A DNA stretch of 64,000 bases from DASVTU01 sp036387415. GTDB lineage: Bacteria; Acidobacteriota; Blastocatellia; Pyrinomonadales; Pyrinomonadaceae. Made by a program: the position numbers and the translations under genes. Below, piece after piece: positions 52,705 to 63,700 of the stretch. Position 1 is the first letter of the stretch. The number at the start of each line of letters is the position of its first letter. The DNA is taken from positions 42,288-106,287 of the forward strand of contig DASVTU010000024.1 of assembly GCA_036387415.1 (NCBI GenBank), given 5' to 3'. The notes beneath the pieces are model-generated. The model had not been told where the DNA came from and did not search any database. It saw only the letters and a list, made by a program, of their open reading frames with translations.

Positions 52705-55700
52705 ATGAGCGAGAGCAGCAAACTGGCCTTTGTCCACGAAGAAGAAAATAAGGCTTCGACGCTCGTCGAGCTTCTGCGACGAAGGGCGAGCGAGCAGCCC
52801 GCACGCTCCGGCTACACTTATCTCGCTGACGGCGACAGCGAAGAACTCGCGCTCACCTACAGCGAGTTGGACGCGAGGGCGAAGACCATCGCCGCCACGC
52901 TTCAGAAGTTGAACATGAAAGGCGAGCGTGCGTTGCTGCTCTATCCACCGGGGCTGGATTTCATCGTCGGATTCTTCGGGTGTTTGTATGCCGGAGTGAT
53001 TGCCGTGCCCGCCTATCCGCCCGACCCGAATCAACTCGCGCGTAACCTGAAACGCTTGCAAGCAATCATCAACGATGCACAAGCGAAGGTTGCAATCACG
53101 ACAGGAGGCATTTTAAGAAAAGTTGAAAAACTCTTGGAGCACGCTCCCGCGCTCAAGGCTCTGCATTGGTTGGCGAGCGACACGATTGCGAGTGAAAGCG
53201 ACGCGGGCAGCGAGTGGCTTAACCCGGATGTGACGGACGAGAGCATTGCTTTTCTACAGTACACGTCGGGTTCGACGGGTGCGCCAAAGGGCGTCATGCT
53301 GACGCATGGAAATTTGCTGCACAACGCCAAGATGGTCTATCACGCCTTCTCACACACGGCCACCGATAAGTACATCTCATGGTTGCCTACCTTTCACGAC
53401 ATGGGTCTGATGGCCGGAGTGTTGCAGCCGCTCTATGGTGGTTTTCCTGTCGTGTTGATGTCGCCGATTTCATTTCTGCAAAACCCGTTCAAGTGGTTGC
53501 AAGCCATCACGCGTTATCGTGGGACGACGAGCGGCGGCCCTAATTTCGCGTATGATTTGTGTCTACGAAAAATCAACGCGGAGCAACGTGCAACGCTCGA
53601 CCTCAGCAGTTGGACGGTGGCTTTCAACGGCGCTGAGCCTGTCCGTCAAGAAACTCTCGAACGTTTCGCCGCGACGTTTGCCTCCTGTGGGTTCCGCAAA
53701 GAAGCGCTCTTTCCCTGTTACGGACTCGCCGAGGCCACGCTCATCGTGAGCGGCGGCATCAAGACCATCCAGCCAATCGTCAAAAGGGCGAGCGTTGAAG
53801 CACTCGAAAATCATCGCATCATGGAAGCGGATGAATCGGATGCTGAGACGCGTCCGCTGGTTTCATCCGGTCGCGCGTTGGTTGATGAGGAGATTGCCAT
53901 CGTTCATCCGAAGACTTTGAAGAGATGTCAGCCGCACGAAGTTGGCGAGATATGGGTTGCGAGTCCGAGCGTCGGGAAGGGTTACTGGAATCGTCCAGCC
54001 GAGACGGAACAGACGTTCGGGGCGTATATCACAGACACGAACGAAGGACCGTTTCTTCGCACTGGGGATTTAGGGTTTCTCCAGGATGGCGAACTTTTTG
54101 TGACGGGGCGGCACAAAGACCTCATCATCATTCGAGGCCACAACCATTATCCACAGGATATTGAATTGACGATGGAGCAGAGCCATCCGGCGTTGCGTAA
54201 AGGTTGCGGGGCGGCCTTCACTGTGGATGTCGATGGTGAGGAGCGTCTGGTCGTCGTGCAGGAGATTGACGCAAGACGGCAGCCCGACGTTGATGAAGTC
54301 TATGACGCGATTCGCGCGTCGGTCTCGGAAAACCACGAACTACAAGTTTATGCCATCGCGTTGTTGAAGCCGGGAAGCGTGCCCAAGACATCAAGCGGCA
54401 AAATTCAGCGACGTGCTTGCCGCGCCGGATTCCTCAAAGGCGAGTTGGAAGAGATTGAGCGAAGCACACTGGATGACGAGGCAGACGCGCCAGAGGAAAC
54501 GGAAGAAAGTTTTATTCGACGCGCGTTGCTGTCGTCGGAAGCGGGGAAACGACAACCCTTGATGGAAGCCTATCTGCTCGAACAGATTGCTCCCGTTTTG
54601 AAAACGACGCCCGCGCGCTTGCGCTCGAACCGACCGTTGACATCCTTCGGCCTCGATTCGCTCGCGGCGGTCGAACTGAAAAATCGCATCGACGTAGACC
54701 TCAAACTGTCTGTGCCCTTGACGACTCTGCTAGATGAGGGAGGCGTCGCTCAACTCGCCAAGACGCTGCTCGAACAGTTGAACGAACCTTCTGCTTCCGA
54801 CACTTCGACGCTGCTACCTCCACCGCCGCCCGTCACTTCACAAAAGGCGACTGCAGAAGAAACGCTCTCATTCGTTCAGGAGTCAATCTGGTTTCTGCAT
54901 CAGTTAGCGCCGGAATCGGCGGCCTACAATGTCGCATTTGCGGCACGCATCCGCGCAAGGGTTGATGCCGCGCTGTTGCGTCGGGCTTTGCAGGCATTGG
55001 TCAATCGTCACCCGTCTCTGAGAACGAAATTCTTGACGCGCGAGGGCGAACCCGTGCAACTGGTTCAGGAAGGCGCGGAAGTGGATTTTGAGGAGACGGA
55101 TGCTTCCGCGTTCGACGCGAGCGAACTGAACGAACGCACCAACGCCGAAGCACATGTGCCGTTCGACCTAGAACGCGGCGAAGTCTTTCGTGCACGTCTC
55201 TTTAAGTGTTCCGACAATGACTACGTCCTGCTGTTGACGGCGCATCACATTGCGATTGATGGATGGTCGTTCTGGGTACTGCTCGACGACCTGCGCGAAC
55301 TCTATGCGTCGGAGAAAAATCACACGACGCCCGCGCTGCCGTCGCTCCCGTTTGCATATACGGATTACACGCGCTGGCAGAGGGATGTGCTGGCGGGCGC
55401 GCAGGGCGAACGTCTCTGGAACTACTGGCAAAAGGAACTCTCAGGAGAATTGCCCGTACTGAAGCTCCCGACATTTCGCGCACGCCCGCGCGTACAAACC
55501 TTCAGCGGAACTTCGCACGCGTTTGCGTTGGATAGCGAATTAACACGACGCCTGCAATCGTTGGCGAAGGCGGAATCCACCACGCTCTACACGGTGTTGG
55601 TCGCGGCGTTTCAAGTGCTGCTGCATCGTTATACGGGGCAGGAAGATATTTTGATTGGCTCGCCCGCTTCGGGTCGTAGCCGCGCCGAATTTGAAAACAT

Positions 55701-56403
55701 CGTCGGCTGCTTCTTCAATGCCGTGGTCTTACGCGCGAATCTTTCCGGCGACCCGCCCTTCAACAAGTTTCTCAGACAGGTGCGCGGCACGGTGCTCGGC
55801 GCACTCGCGCATCAAGACTATCCCTCACACCTTCTCGCGCGTCGCTTGCAGCCGAATCGTGAACCCGGACAGGGACAGCTTTTTCAAGTCTCATTTATTT
55901 TGCAGCAACCTCATCGTCCGGCGGCGGCACAGACGTTCGCGGGAAACCCGGCGCACGAATCCGACGCGTCGGAGCTCCGATTTGAATTCTTTCCTTTGCA
56001 ACGAAGGTCGGCGCGTTCCGAGTTGGAGTTGGAACTAATCGAGGCCGACGGTGGTTTCAATGCGTGGCTCCACTTCAACACAGACCTTTTCGAGAGCGAG
56101 TTGATTGCACGCATGGCCGCTCATTTTCAAATGTTGCTTGATAGCGTCGCCGCCGACGCCGGGCAGCGTATCTCTCGCTTGTCGCTTTTGACCCACGGCG
56201 AGAGAGAACAACTGCTGTCCGAATGGAGCACGACGCACGCGGACTATTCTCGCAACGTTACGGCACATGAACTGTTTGAAGAACAAGCGGCGAAAACACC
56301 GAAGAAGGTCGCGTCGGTCGCTCAAGATGGCGCGTTGACTTTTGAAGAGATAAACGAAGAGGCGAACAAGTTGGCAAACCTACTTACGGAGATACAGAGA
56401 TGA
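52705..56403 (+). CDS. Lipopeptide starter NRPS: FAAL-PCP-C plus N-terminal piece of an adenylation domain
   Basis: A 1232-residue protein, start behind AGGAG. Residues about 20-590 are a fatty-acyl-AMP ligase (LQYTSGSTGAPKGVMLTHGN, SWLPTFHDMGLMAGVLQPL, CYGLAEATLIVSGG), which loads a fatty acid on the carrier domain (GLDSL, Ser near 651). A condensation domain follows at about 720-1160 with the active HHIAIDG near 846. After it the protein runs into an adenylation A1 region (ELFEEQAAKTPKKVASVAQD, LTFEEINEEANKLANLL) and stops at residue 1232. The remainder of that domain is in the protein starting at 57737. The stop overlaps the next ATG (ATGA). Confidence 0.9.
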   Translation: MSESSKLAFVHEEENKASTLVELLRRRASEQPARSGYTYLADGDSEELALTYSELDARAKTIAATLQKLNMKGERALLLYPPGLDFIVGFFGCLYAGVIAVPAYPPDPNQLARNLKRLQAIINDAQAKVAITTGGILRKVEKLLEHAPALKALHWLASDTIASESDAGSEWLNPDVTDESIAFLQYTSGSTGAPKGVMLTHGNLLHNAKMVYHAFSHTATDKYISWLPTFHDMGLMAGVLQPLYGGFPVVLMSPISFLQNPFKWLQAITRYRGTTSGGPNFAYDLCLRKINAEQRATLDLSSWTVAFNGAEPVRQETLERFAATFASCGFRKEALFPCYGLAEATLIVSGGIKTIQPIVKRASVEALENHRIMEADESDAETRPLVSSGRALVDEEIAIVHPKTLKRCQPHEVGEIWVASPSVGKGYWNRPAETEQTFGAYITDTNEGPFLRTGDLGFLQDGELFVTGRHKDLIIIRGHNHYPQDIELTMEQSHPALRKGCGAAFTVDVDGEERLVVVQEIDARRQPDVDEVYDAIRASVSENHELQVYAIALLKPGSVPKTSSGKIQRRACRAGFLKGELEEIERSTLDDEADAPEETEESFIRRALLSSEAGKRQPLMEAYLLEQIAPVLKTTPARLRSNRPLTSFGLDSLAAVELKNRIDVDLKLSVPLTTLLDEGGVAQLAKTLLEQLNEPSASDTSTLLPPPPPVTSQKATAEETLSFVQESIWFLHQLAPESAAYNVAFAARIRARVDAALLRRALQALVNRHPSLRTKFLTREGEPVQLVQEGAEVDFEETDASAFDASELNERTNAEAHVPFDLERGEVFRARLFKCSDNDYVLLLTAHHIAIDGWSFWVLLDDLRELYASEKNHTTPALPSLPFAYTDYTRWQRDVLAGAQGERLWNYWQKELSGELPVLKLPTFRARPRVQTFSGTSHAFALDSELTRRLQSLAKAESTTLYTVLVAAFQVLLHRYTGQEDILIGSPASGRSRAEFENIVGCFFNAVVLRANLSGDPPFNKFLRQVRGTVLGALAHQDYPSHLLARRLQPNREPGQGQLFQVSFILQQPHRPAAAQTFAGNPAHESDASELRFEFFPLQRRSARSELELELIEADGGFNAWLHFNTDLFESELIARMAAHFQMLLDSVAADAGQRISRLSLLTHGEREQLLSEWSTTHADYSRNVTAHELFEEQAAKTPKKVASVAQDGALTFEEINEEANKLANLLTEIQR

Positions 56404-57656
56404 TCGAAAATAGACAATACAGAATCAGGAAGTCGGAGTTGACCGGGTTTCAGAACTTGCCGGAGACGGTGGGCGGCGTGGCCGGAAAGACCGTCCTTCG
56501 CTGGTACGTCTCGCAGGTCACGAAAGACGAGATTGTTCTCGAAGCGACGACCTACGGCGAACAGTTCGACGAGCCTCTGTCGCCTGTCGTGCCGCGCTAC
56601 AATCCGGGCAAGAGCGCCGTCTTGAGTCTCATTCCGACGGGCATCGGTTGCAGCATCGGCGGCTTCGCGGGCGATGCCGCTCCCGTGACGAATCTTCTGG
56701 CATCAACCGTCGATTATCTGATTACGAACCCCAACTCCGTCAACGCCTCTAACTTCATCGGCCTCGACAGCGACAACATCGTCTACACCGACGGATGCAG
56801 CCTCGATTTTTTTGCACAGGGACTCGCAGACCTCTACCTGCCATACTCGAATAAGGTTGGGCTTATCGTCGAGAAGTCCGACGAAAGAACTTTAGATATC
56901 GTTTTCAATATCGTGAACGTGGCACGAGCCGTCCACGGCATCAACATCACGGACGTGGTGGTGACGGAGAAATCAATCGGTGGTCGCTGCATCGAAAACA
57001 AGTCGGGCGCTTTCGTCGGCACGATAGATAACCCGCAAGTGCTTTTCGAGTCGTGCGACAAGTTGATAAGAAACGGCGTCAACGCCATCGCCATTACGAG
57101 CAGCATTCAGGAGCTACCGCTCGACGCTTACGTGAAGCATTTCGCGGGCGAGTATCCGAATCCGGTGGGCGGCGTCGAAGCCGTCATCTCTTATCTCACA
57201 ACGACGCGCTTCCGCGTGCCGTCAGCCCACGCGCCGATTCTCAATCTCGACCAGTTGGACTTGAGAAACAACATCGTCGATGCGAGAGGCGCGGGTGAAC
57301 ATGCATCGCCGAGCGGCCTCGCCTGCATCCTCATCGGACTCCAAAGAGCACCGCAGATTAGCCCGCGCACGAATGTTCGTGTGGCCGACATTCTTCACTG
57401 GAACAACATCCTTGCCGTCGTCACGCCCGCGAGTTGTTTGGGTGGCATTCCCGTCATCTACGCGCTGCGCCACGGCATTCCGGTCATCGCCGTGGAAGAG
57501 AATCGCACCATCCTCGATGTCAGTAAATCGAAATGCGAATTGCCGGAGATTATCGAAGCGCGTAACTACACGGAAGCCGCCGGAATCATCCTCGCGCTCA
57601 AGAAGGGTCTGAATCTCGAAAGCATCGCCAGACCTCTTAACACCCTGCGTTACTAA
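56400..57656 (+). CDS. DUF3326-family protein inside the NRPS
   Basis: A 418-residue protein. LSLIPTGIGCSIGGFAGDAAPVTNLL and DYLITNPNSVNASNFIGLDS, then GAFVGTIDNPQVLFESCDKL, GVEAVISYLTTTRFRVPSAHAP and the glycine-rich VVTPASCLGGIPVIYALRHG match what I recall of DUF3326, a family of unknown function known from cyanobacteria and plants. No signal peptide. It overlaps the starter NRPS by ATGA, so it is made with it. It occupies the break in an adenylation domain. A role in making or modifying an unusual amino acid for that domain is one guess. Confidence 0.7.
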   Translation: MIENRQYRIRKSELTGFQNLPETVGGVAGKTVLRWYVSQVTKDEIVLEATTYGEQFDEPLSPVVPRYNPGKSAVLSLIPTGIGCSIGGFAGDAAPVTNLLASTVDYLITNPNSVNASNFIGLDSDNIVYTDGCSLDFFAQGLADLYLPYSNKVGLIVEKSDERTLDIVFNIVNVARAVHGINITDVVVTEKSIGGRCIENKSGAFVGTIDNPQVLFESCDKLIRNGVNAIAITSSIQELPLDAYVKHFAGEYPNPVGGVEAVISYLTTTRFRVPSAHAPILNLDQLDLRNNIVDARGAGEHASPSGLACILIGLQRAPQISPRTNVRVADILHWNNILAVVTPASCLGGIPVIYALRHGIPVIAVEENRTILDVSKSKCELPEIIEARNYTEAAGIILALKKGLNLESIARPLNTLRY

Positions 57657-57736
57657 TCCCCTCATCCGTCTCGGCTCATTCAGTTCGCGCATCCGGCGAT
57701 GCCCTCACGCCGTCAAACGCAAGAAGACATTTTGAT

Positions 57737-60700
57737 ATGAAAAGTGGACATCATCTCATCGGACTGATGACGGGCGAGAGTCCCAAACTGCTCGTCGGCA
57801 TGCTGGCAATCCTGAAATCGGGAGCCGGTTTCGTGCCGATTGACCCTGCTTATCCACAGGAGCGAATCAGTTTTATCGTCCAAGATTGCGGCCTCGAAAC
57901 GCTGTTGACGGAGAGCCGCTATCTCGAACTGGCGCGTCGAATCGCGGAGACGCACGCATCGCTCAAGCGCATCGTCTGTCTTGACGACCTCACGGTCGAA
58001 GAGGTGAAACCTGCCGGAGTCGAAATTCACGACCGGAGCGATTGGTTGCAGCGTCCTGCGACGAACGTCGTGGCTCGCGTCGAGCCGGAGCAGACGGTTT
58101 ATGTTATCTACACGTCAGGTTCGACAGGCCAGCCGAAAGGCGTTCCCATCTCTCATCGCAATCTTGTTCCGCTGCTGCTGTGGAGCCGCGAGTTCTTCAA
58201 TCTGGGCGAACACACGAAGGCGCTTCAGAATCTCTCCTACTGTTTCGACTTCGGCGTCTTCGAGATTCTGACGACGGTCGTCTTCGGCGGCACGCTCTAC
58301 TTCCCCGGCACAAACGGTTCGCATAAAACATCGACGAGCGCTGCCTACGTCGAAGAACACGCCATCAATACGATTCACACGACGCCCTCATATTTTCGAG
58401 AAATCATCTCGCTCGGCGGCACGCTGAAATCTTTAGAGACGTTGCATCTCGGCGGCGAAGCGTTAACGAAATCGACCGTTGATTATATCTTCGATGTCGT
58501 TGACGACGATTGCACGGTTTACAACGGCTACGGCCCGACCGAAGCGTCCGTCAATTGCTCCATCATGAAGGTCGGGACGCGACGCGCGCACTGGCACGAC
58601 GAGCACAGCAGCGTCCCCATCGGACGCGTCAGCGCCAACAACCAGCTTTATGTTCTGGATAAAAACTGTGAACCAGTGCCCGTCGGAGTAGCCGGAGAGC
58701 TACACGTGGGCGGCGCGGGGTTAGCCGCCGGATACCTCAATCGTCCGCAACTCACCGCCGAAAAATTCATCCCGCATCCATTCACAGATGAACCCGGCGC
58801 ACGCCTCTACAGAAGCGGCGACCTCGCGCGCTATCACCTCGACGGAAATATCGAATTTCTCGGACGGCTCGACGACCAGATTAAAGTCAGAGGCTATCGC
58901 ATCGAACTCGGAGAGATTGAAGCGGCGCTCGCACAGCATCCGTCGGTGGCGGAAGCGGTCGTTATGCCTCACGACGGCGCGACGGGCGCGCGTCGTCTCG
59001 TCGCTTATCTCGTTCACAAACAGGGCGAGAATGGTGCGACAGTCGGTGAGTTGCGGAGTTTCTTGAAGGCGAAGCTGCCCGAATACATGGTTCCTTCGGC
59101 CTTTATGAAGTTGGAATCTCTGCCTCTGACATCGAGCGGCAAAATCGACCGCCGCGCGTTGCCCGCGCCCGACCAGAGTCGCCCCGAATTGGAAGAGGCG
59201 TTTGAAGCGCCGCGTTCGCTGGTCGAAGAAGTGATTGCTGGCATCTGCGGGGAAGTGCTCGGTATCGAACGCGTCGGCGTCAACGACAATCTTTTCGACC
59301 TCGGTTGCCATTCATTGCTCGCCACGAAAATCGTCGCACGCGTGCGCGAAGCAGTCGGCGTCGAGTTGGCTTTGACGAGTTTCTTCGAGTCGCCGACGGT
59401 GGCTGAACTCACGGCGATTTGCGACGAGGCCAAACTCGCCGAGACCAACCTACAGCTTCCGCCAATTCGACATGCTGAGCGCAACAACGGACATCTCCCG
59501 CTCTCCTTCGCGCAGGAGAGAATCTGGTTTCTCGACCAACTGACGAGCCACAATACCTCCTACTACATTCCGAGAGCCTTACGCATCAAAGGCCCTCTGA
59601 ACGTCAAAGTTGTGGAGGACACCTTCACCGAGCTCCTGCGACGGCATGAGATTCTGCGGACGAGTTTCCCCGCCGTCGAGGGGCGGCCAGTGCAGGTGAT
59701 TCATCCGCCCGAACCTTTTCATGCAACTCTTATCGACTTGCGTCATCTCGCCGACGACGAGCGCGAGTCGAAGGTGCGGCAGATAATTCTCGAAGAAGGA
59801 CAGAGGACATTCGACCTTGCGGTCGCGCCGTTGCTCCGCGTGACGCTGCTGCGTGTCGAGCAAGATGAATTCGTGCTCATCCTCACCGAGCATCACCTCA
59901 TCCACGATGGATGGACGCAGGGCATTCTGCTCGGTGAATTCTTAACGCTCTATACGTCGTTGGCGGCGGGCGAGCCTTCGCCTTTGCCGGAACTGCCCGT
60001 GCAGTATGCCGACTTCGCCGTGTGGCAGAGACAGTGGTGGCAGGGCGAATTTTTGGAGACGCAACTCGCCTACTGGAAGAAACAACTTTCAGGCGCGCCG
60101 CCTCTGCTCGAATTGCCAATCGACCGCCCGCGTCCACCCATGCAGAGCTTCCGTGGCGCAGAGCAGAGCATGCACATCTCTGCGGAGCTTGCCGAGTCGC
60201 TGCGCGCGCTCAGCCGTCAAGAGGGCGTCACGGTTTTCATGGTCATGTTGGCCGCCTTCAAAGTTTTGCTTTCACGCTATTCGGGGCAGGAAGACATCCT
60301 CGTCGGGACGGGCATCGCGAATCGTCGGAGCCGCGAGATGGAAGGGATGCTCGGCATGATTATCAACACGGTAGTCATGCGGACAGACCTCTCCGGCAAC
60401 ATCACTTTTCGGGAACTGCTCAAACGCGTGCGCCAGGTCTGTCTCGACGCCTACGCGCATCAAGACATGCCGTTTGAGAAACTCGTCGAAGAACTACAAC
60501 CGCAACGCAGCCTGAGCTACATGCCGCTCTTTCAAGTCTTCTTCGGTTTTCTCGACACGCCGATGCGTAACATGGAGCTTCCGGGTCTGACGCTGGAATT
60601 GATGGAAGCGCACAACAATTCGGCCAAGTTTGACCTCAACGTGATTTTCATCCTCCACGCCGAACAGCGCATCGGTATTACAGACGATCCTGTCAGCCAC

Positions 60701-63700
60701 GAAATAACCGGACTCTTTGAATACAACACAGACATCTTCAAAGATGAGACGATTACGCGTCTCGTCCGCCACTACCAGACGCTGCTTGAAAGCGTTGTTG
60801 CCAATCCCGAACAGCCTCTCGCCGATTTAGAATTGCTTCCGCCCGACGAGCGCCACTTGATGCTCAACGAGTGGAACCAAACCGCGAAAGACTATTCGCA
60901 AGACAAGTGCATACACCAACTCTTCGAGCGTCAGGTCGAGAAATCACCCGACGCAGCAGCAGTGATTTTTGAAGACGTAGAACTCACATACACGGAACTC
61001 AACCGTCGCGCCAATCAACTCGCACACCAACTGCGCGCACTCGGAATCAAGCGGGGCGATTATGTGGCGATTCTGGCAGAGCGTTCGCTTGAGATGGTTG
61101 TGAGCGTCTTAGGGATTACCAAAGCAGGCGCGGCTTATGTTCCGCTCGACCCGGCGTGGCCGGAAGACCGCCTGCGTTGGATGCTCTCGTCGCTCGGCGT
61201 CAAATGCATCCTGACGCAGACGCCGCAACTGCGTACGATTCACAATCTCCGCTGGCAACTTCCGTCGCTTGCACACGTCGTCCTCTTGGACACGGACACG
61301 CCGCGTCCTCCGTCTGAAAAGATTGACCGCGAGGCCGTCGAAGCTCTCTGGAACCACGTCGCTGAGCAGTCATCAAGCGACCGAGTGTTGTCCGGCGGCT
61401 TCGTCAGCAGTTACACGGGCGAAGCCTTCGCGGAAGCGGCGGTCGCCGAATACGTCAATCGCGTCGTGAAGTTGGCGGAGCCATATCTCGGCGCGGATAA
61501 AAAGGTGTTGGAGATTGGTTGCGGTGCGGGGCATATCATGTTCGAGGTAGCTCCACGCGTCGCTCACTACACGGGGCTTGACCCTTCGGCGGCGATGCAG
61601 GCGCTCAATCGCGTGTATGCCGACGAGCACGGTCATTCCAATGTCGAACTCCTTGAGGGATTCGCAGAGCAGACCGACAGCCTCGAAGCCGGAAGCTACG
61701 ACCTCGTTATCATCGCCAGCGTCGCGCAATTCTTCCCCGGCGCGGTCTACTTCACGGAAGTTATCGAAAAGTCGCTCCGGCTACTCAACGCGGGCGGAAC
61801 GATTCTGCTGGCCGACATCATGGATGCGCGCCGCAAGGATGAGTTCAAAAAGTCTTTGTTGACCTTCAAGTCGCAAAACCCTGACGCCAACACCAAGACG
61901 CAACTTGAGAGCGAACTCTATTTCGAGGAAAACTTTTTTCAAGAGTTGCAGTCTGAGTTGCCGTCGCTTGATTCGATTGAGATACGCCGACGCGACGAAG
62001 GCTTTGCCAACGAACTCGGCTATCGTTTCGACGTGCTCTTGAAAAAGACCGAAACGGTCGCCGACGCCAACGAGCAGCCTCGACAAGATTCACGACAAAC
62101 AAATCTGCTGACACTCTGGCATCTCTCGTCAATGCCGGAAGACAATCCGCAAATCTCCGTCACCGCCGAAGATGTCGCATACATCATCTTCACTTCGGGT
62201 TCGACGGGATTGCCGAAGGGCGTCGTCGTCCAACACAAGCCGGTCATCAATCTCATCGAATGGGTGAACGGCGAATTTCAGGTCGGCGCCGGCGATGTCC
62301 TCCTCTTCGTCACCTCTCTGTGCTTTGACCTCTCTGTCTATGACATCTTCGGCACACTGGCGGCAGGCGCAACCATCCGCGTCGCATCGAGCAAAGACCT
62401 CCGCGACCCGCAAAGGCTTGTGCGTATGCTACGTCAGGAAGGCATCACCTTCTGGGATTCTGCTCCGGCGGCTCTACAGCATTTGTCGCCCTTCCTCACG
62501 GCGGTCAACCCGCAGGAAGACGCGAGCCGTTTAAGACTGGCGTTCCTCAGCGGCGACTGGATTCCGCTCGGACTGCCCGACCTCGTTAGAAGTGCATTCC
62601 CCGGCGCACGGGTCATCAGTCTCGGCGGCGCGACCGAAGCGACCATCTGGTCAAACTTCTTCCCAATCGGTGGAATCGAGCCACATTGGGTCAGCATTCC
62701 TTACGGCAAACCGATACAGAACGCGCGCTATCACGTCCTTGATGCACAACTCGACCCTTCTCCCATCGGCGTGCCCGGCGACCTCTACATCGGCGGCGAC
62801 TGTCTCGCGCTCGGATATACCGATGCGGAACTGACCGCGCGCAAGTTTATTCCCAATCCATTCAGCACAGAGCCGGGCGCACGTCTCTACAGCACTGGCG
62901 ACCGTGCGCGCTATTGGCCTGACGGCAACCTTGAATTCCTCGGTCGTCTTGATAGTCAGGTGAAAATCCGTGGCTACCGCATCGAGCTAGGCGAGATAGA
63001 AGCAGCACTCGTCAGCCATCCCGCGATACGCGAATGCCTCGCCATGTCGCGCGAAGATGTGCCGGGAGATAAACGTCTCGTCGCATATTTCATCTGCCAC
63101 AAGGACGCGACCACGCCGACGCTCGCCGACTTGCGCGCACACGTGAGAGAAAAACTGCCGGAGTACATGGTGCCTGCGGCGTTCGTCGAATTGGAAAGCA
63201 TCCCGCTCACGCCCAACGGCAAAGTAGACCGCCGTGCGCTGCCCGCGCCCGAACAGAATCGTGCAGAGACAGGAATCGAATATGCCGCACCACGCACGCC
63301 CATCGAAGAGATGTTAGCCGGGATTTGGAGCGAAGTATTGGGCGTCGAACAAGTCGGCATCCACGACAACTTCTTTGAACTCGGCGGACACTCCCTGCTT
63401 GCCTCGCGTCTTCTGTCACGTGCCCGCGCCAACTTTGCCCTCGAACTTCCGCTCCGCGCCCTGTTCGAGTCTCCCACGGTTTCAACGCTCGCTTCGCAAA
63501 TCGAAACTTCCCTACGTTCCGCACACGCTCACGACATACCACCACTGCGACGTGTTGAACGAGAAGGCAATCTGCCGCTCTCGTTCGCGCAGCAACGGCT
63601 CTGGTTTATCGACCAATTAGAACCCTCCTCCACCGCTTATAATATCGCTAGTGGGGTGCGCCTCCTCGGCCCTCTCCACTCCTCCGCTCTCCAACAGAGC

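Noticed and set aside
57653..57736. Earlier start for the long NRPS
   Set aside because: The frame is open back through this stretch, but the residues do not look like adenylation-domain sequence, whereas those after 57737 do.
56380..57740. Frameshift or sequencing error splitting one NRPS gene
   Set aside because: About 1.3 kb containing a complete, unrelated 418-residue reading frame lies between the halves, so no single indel would rejoin them.
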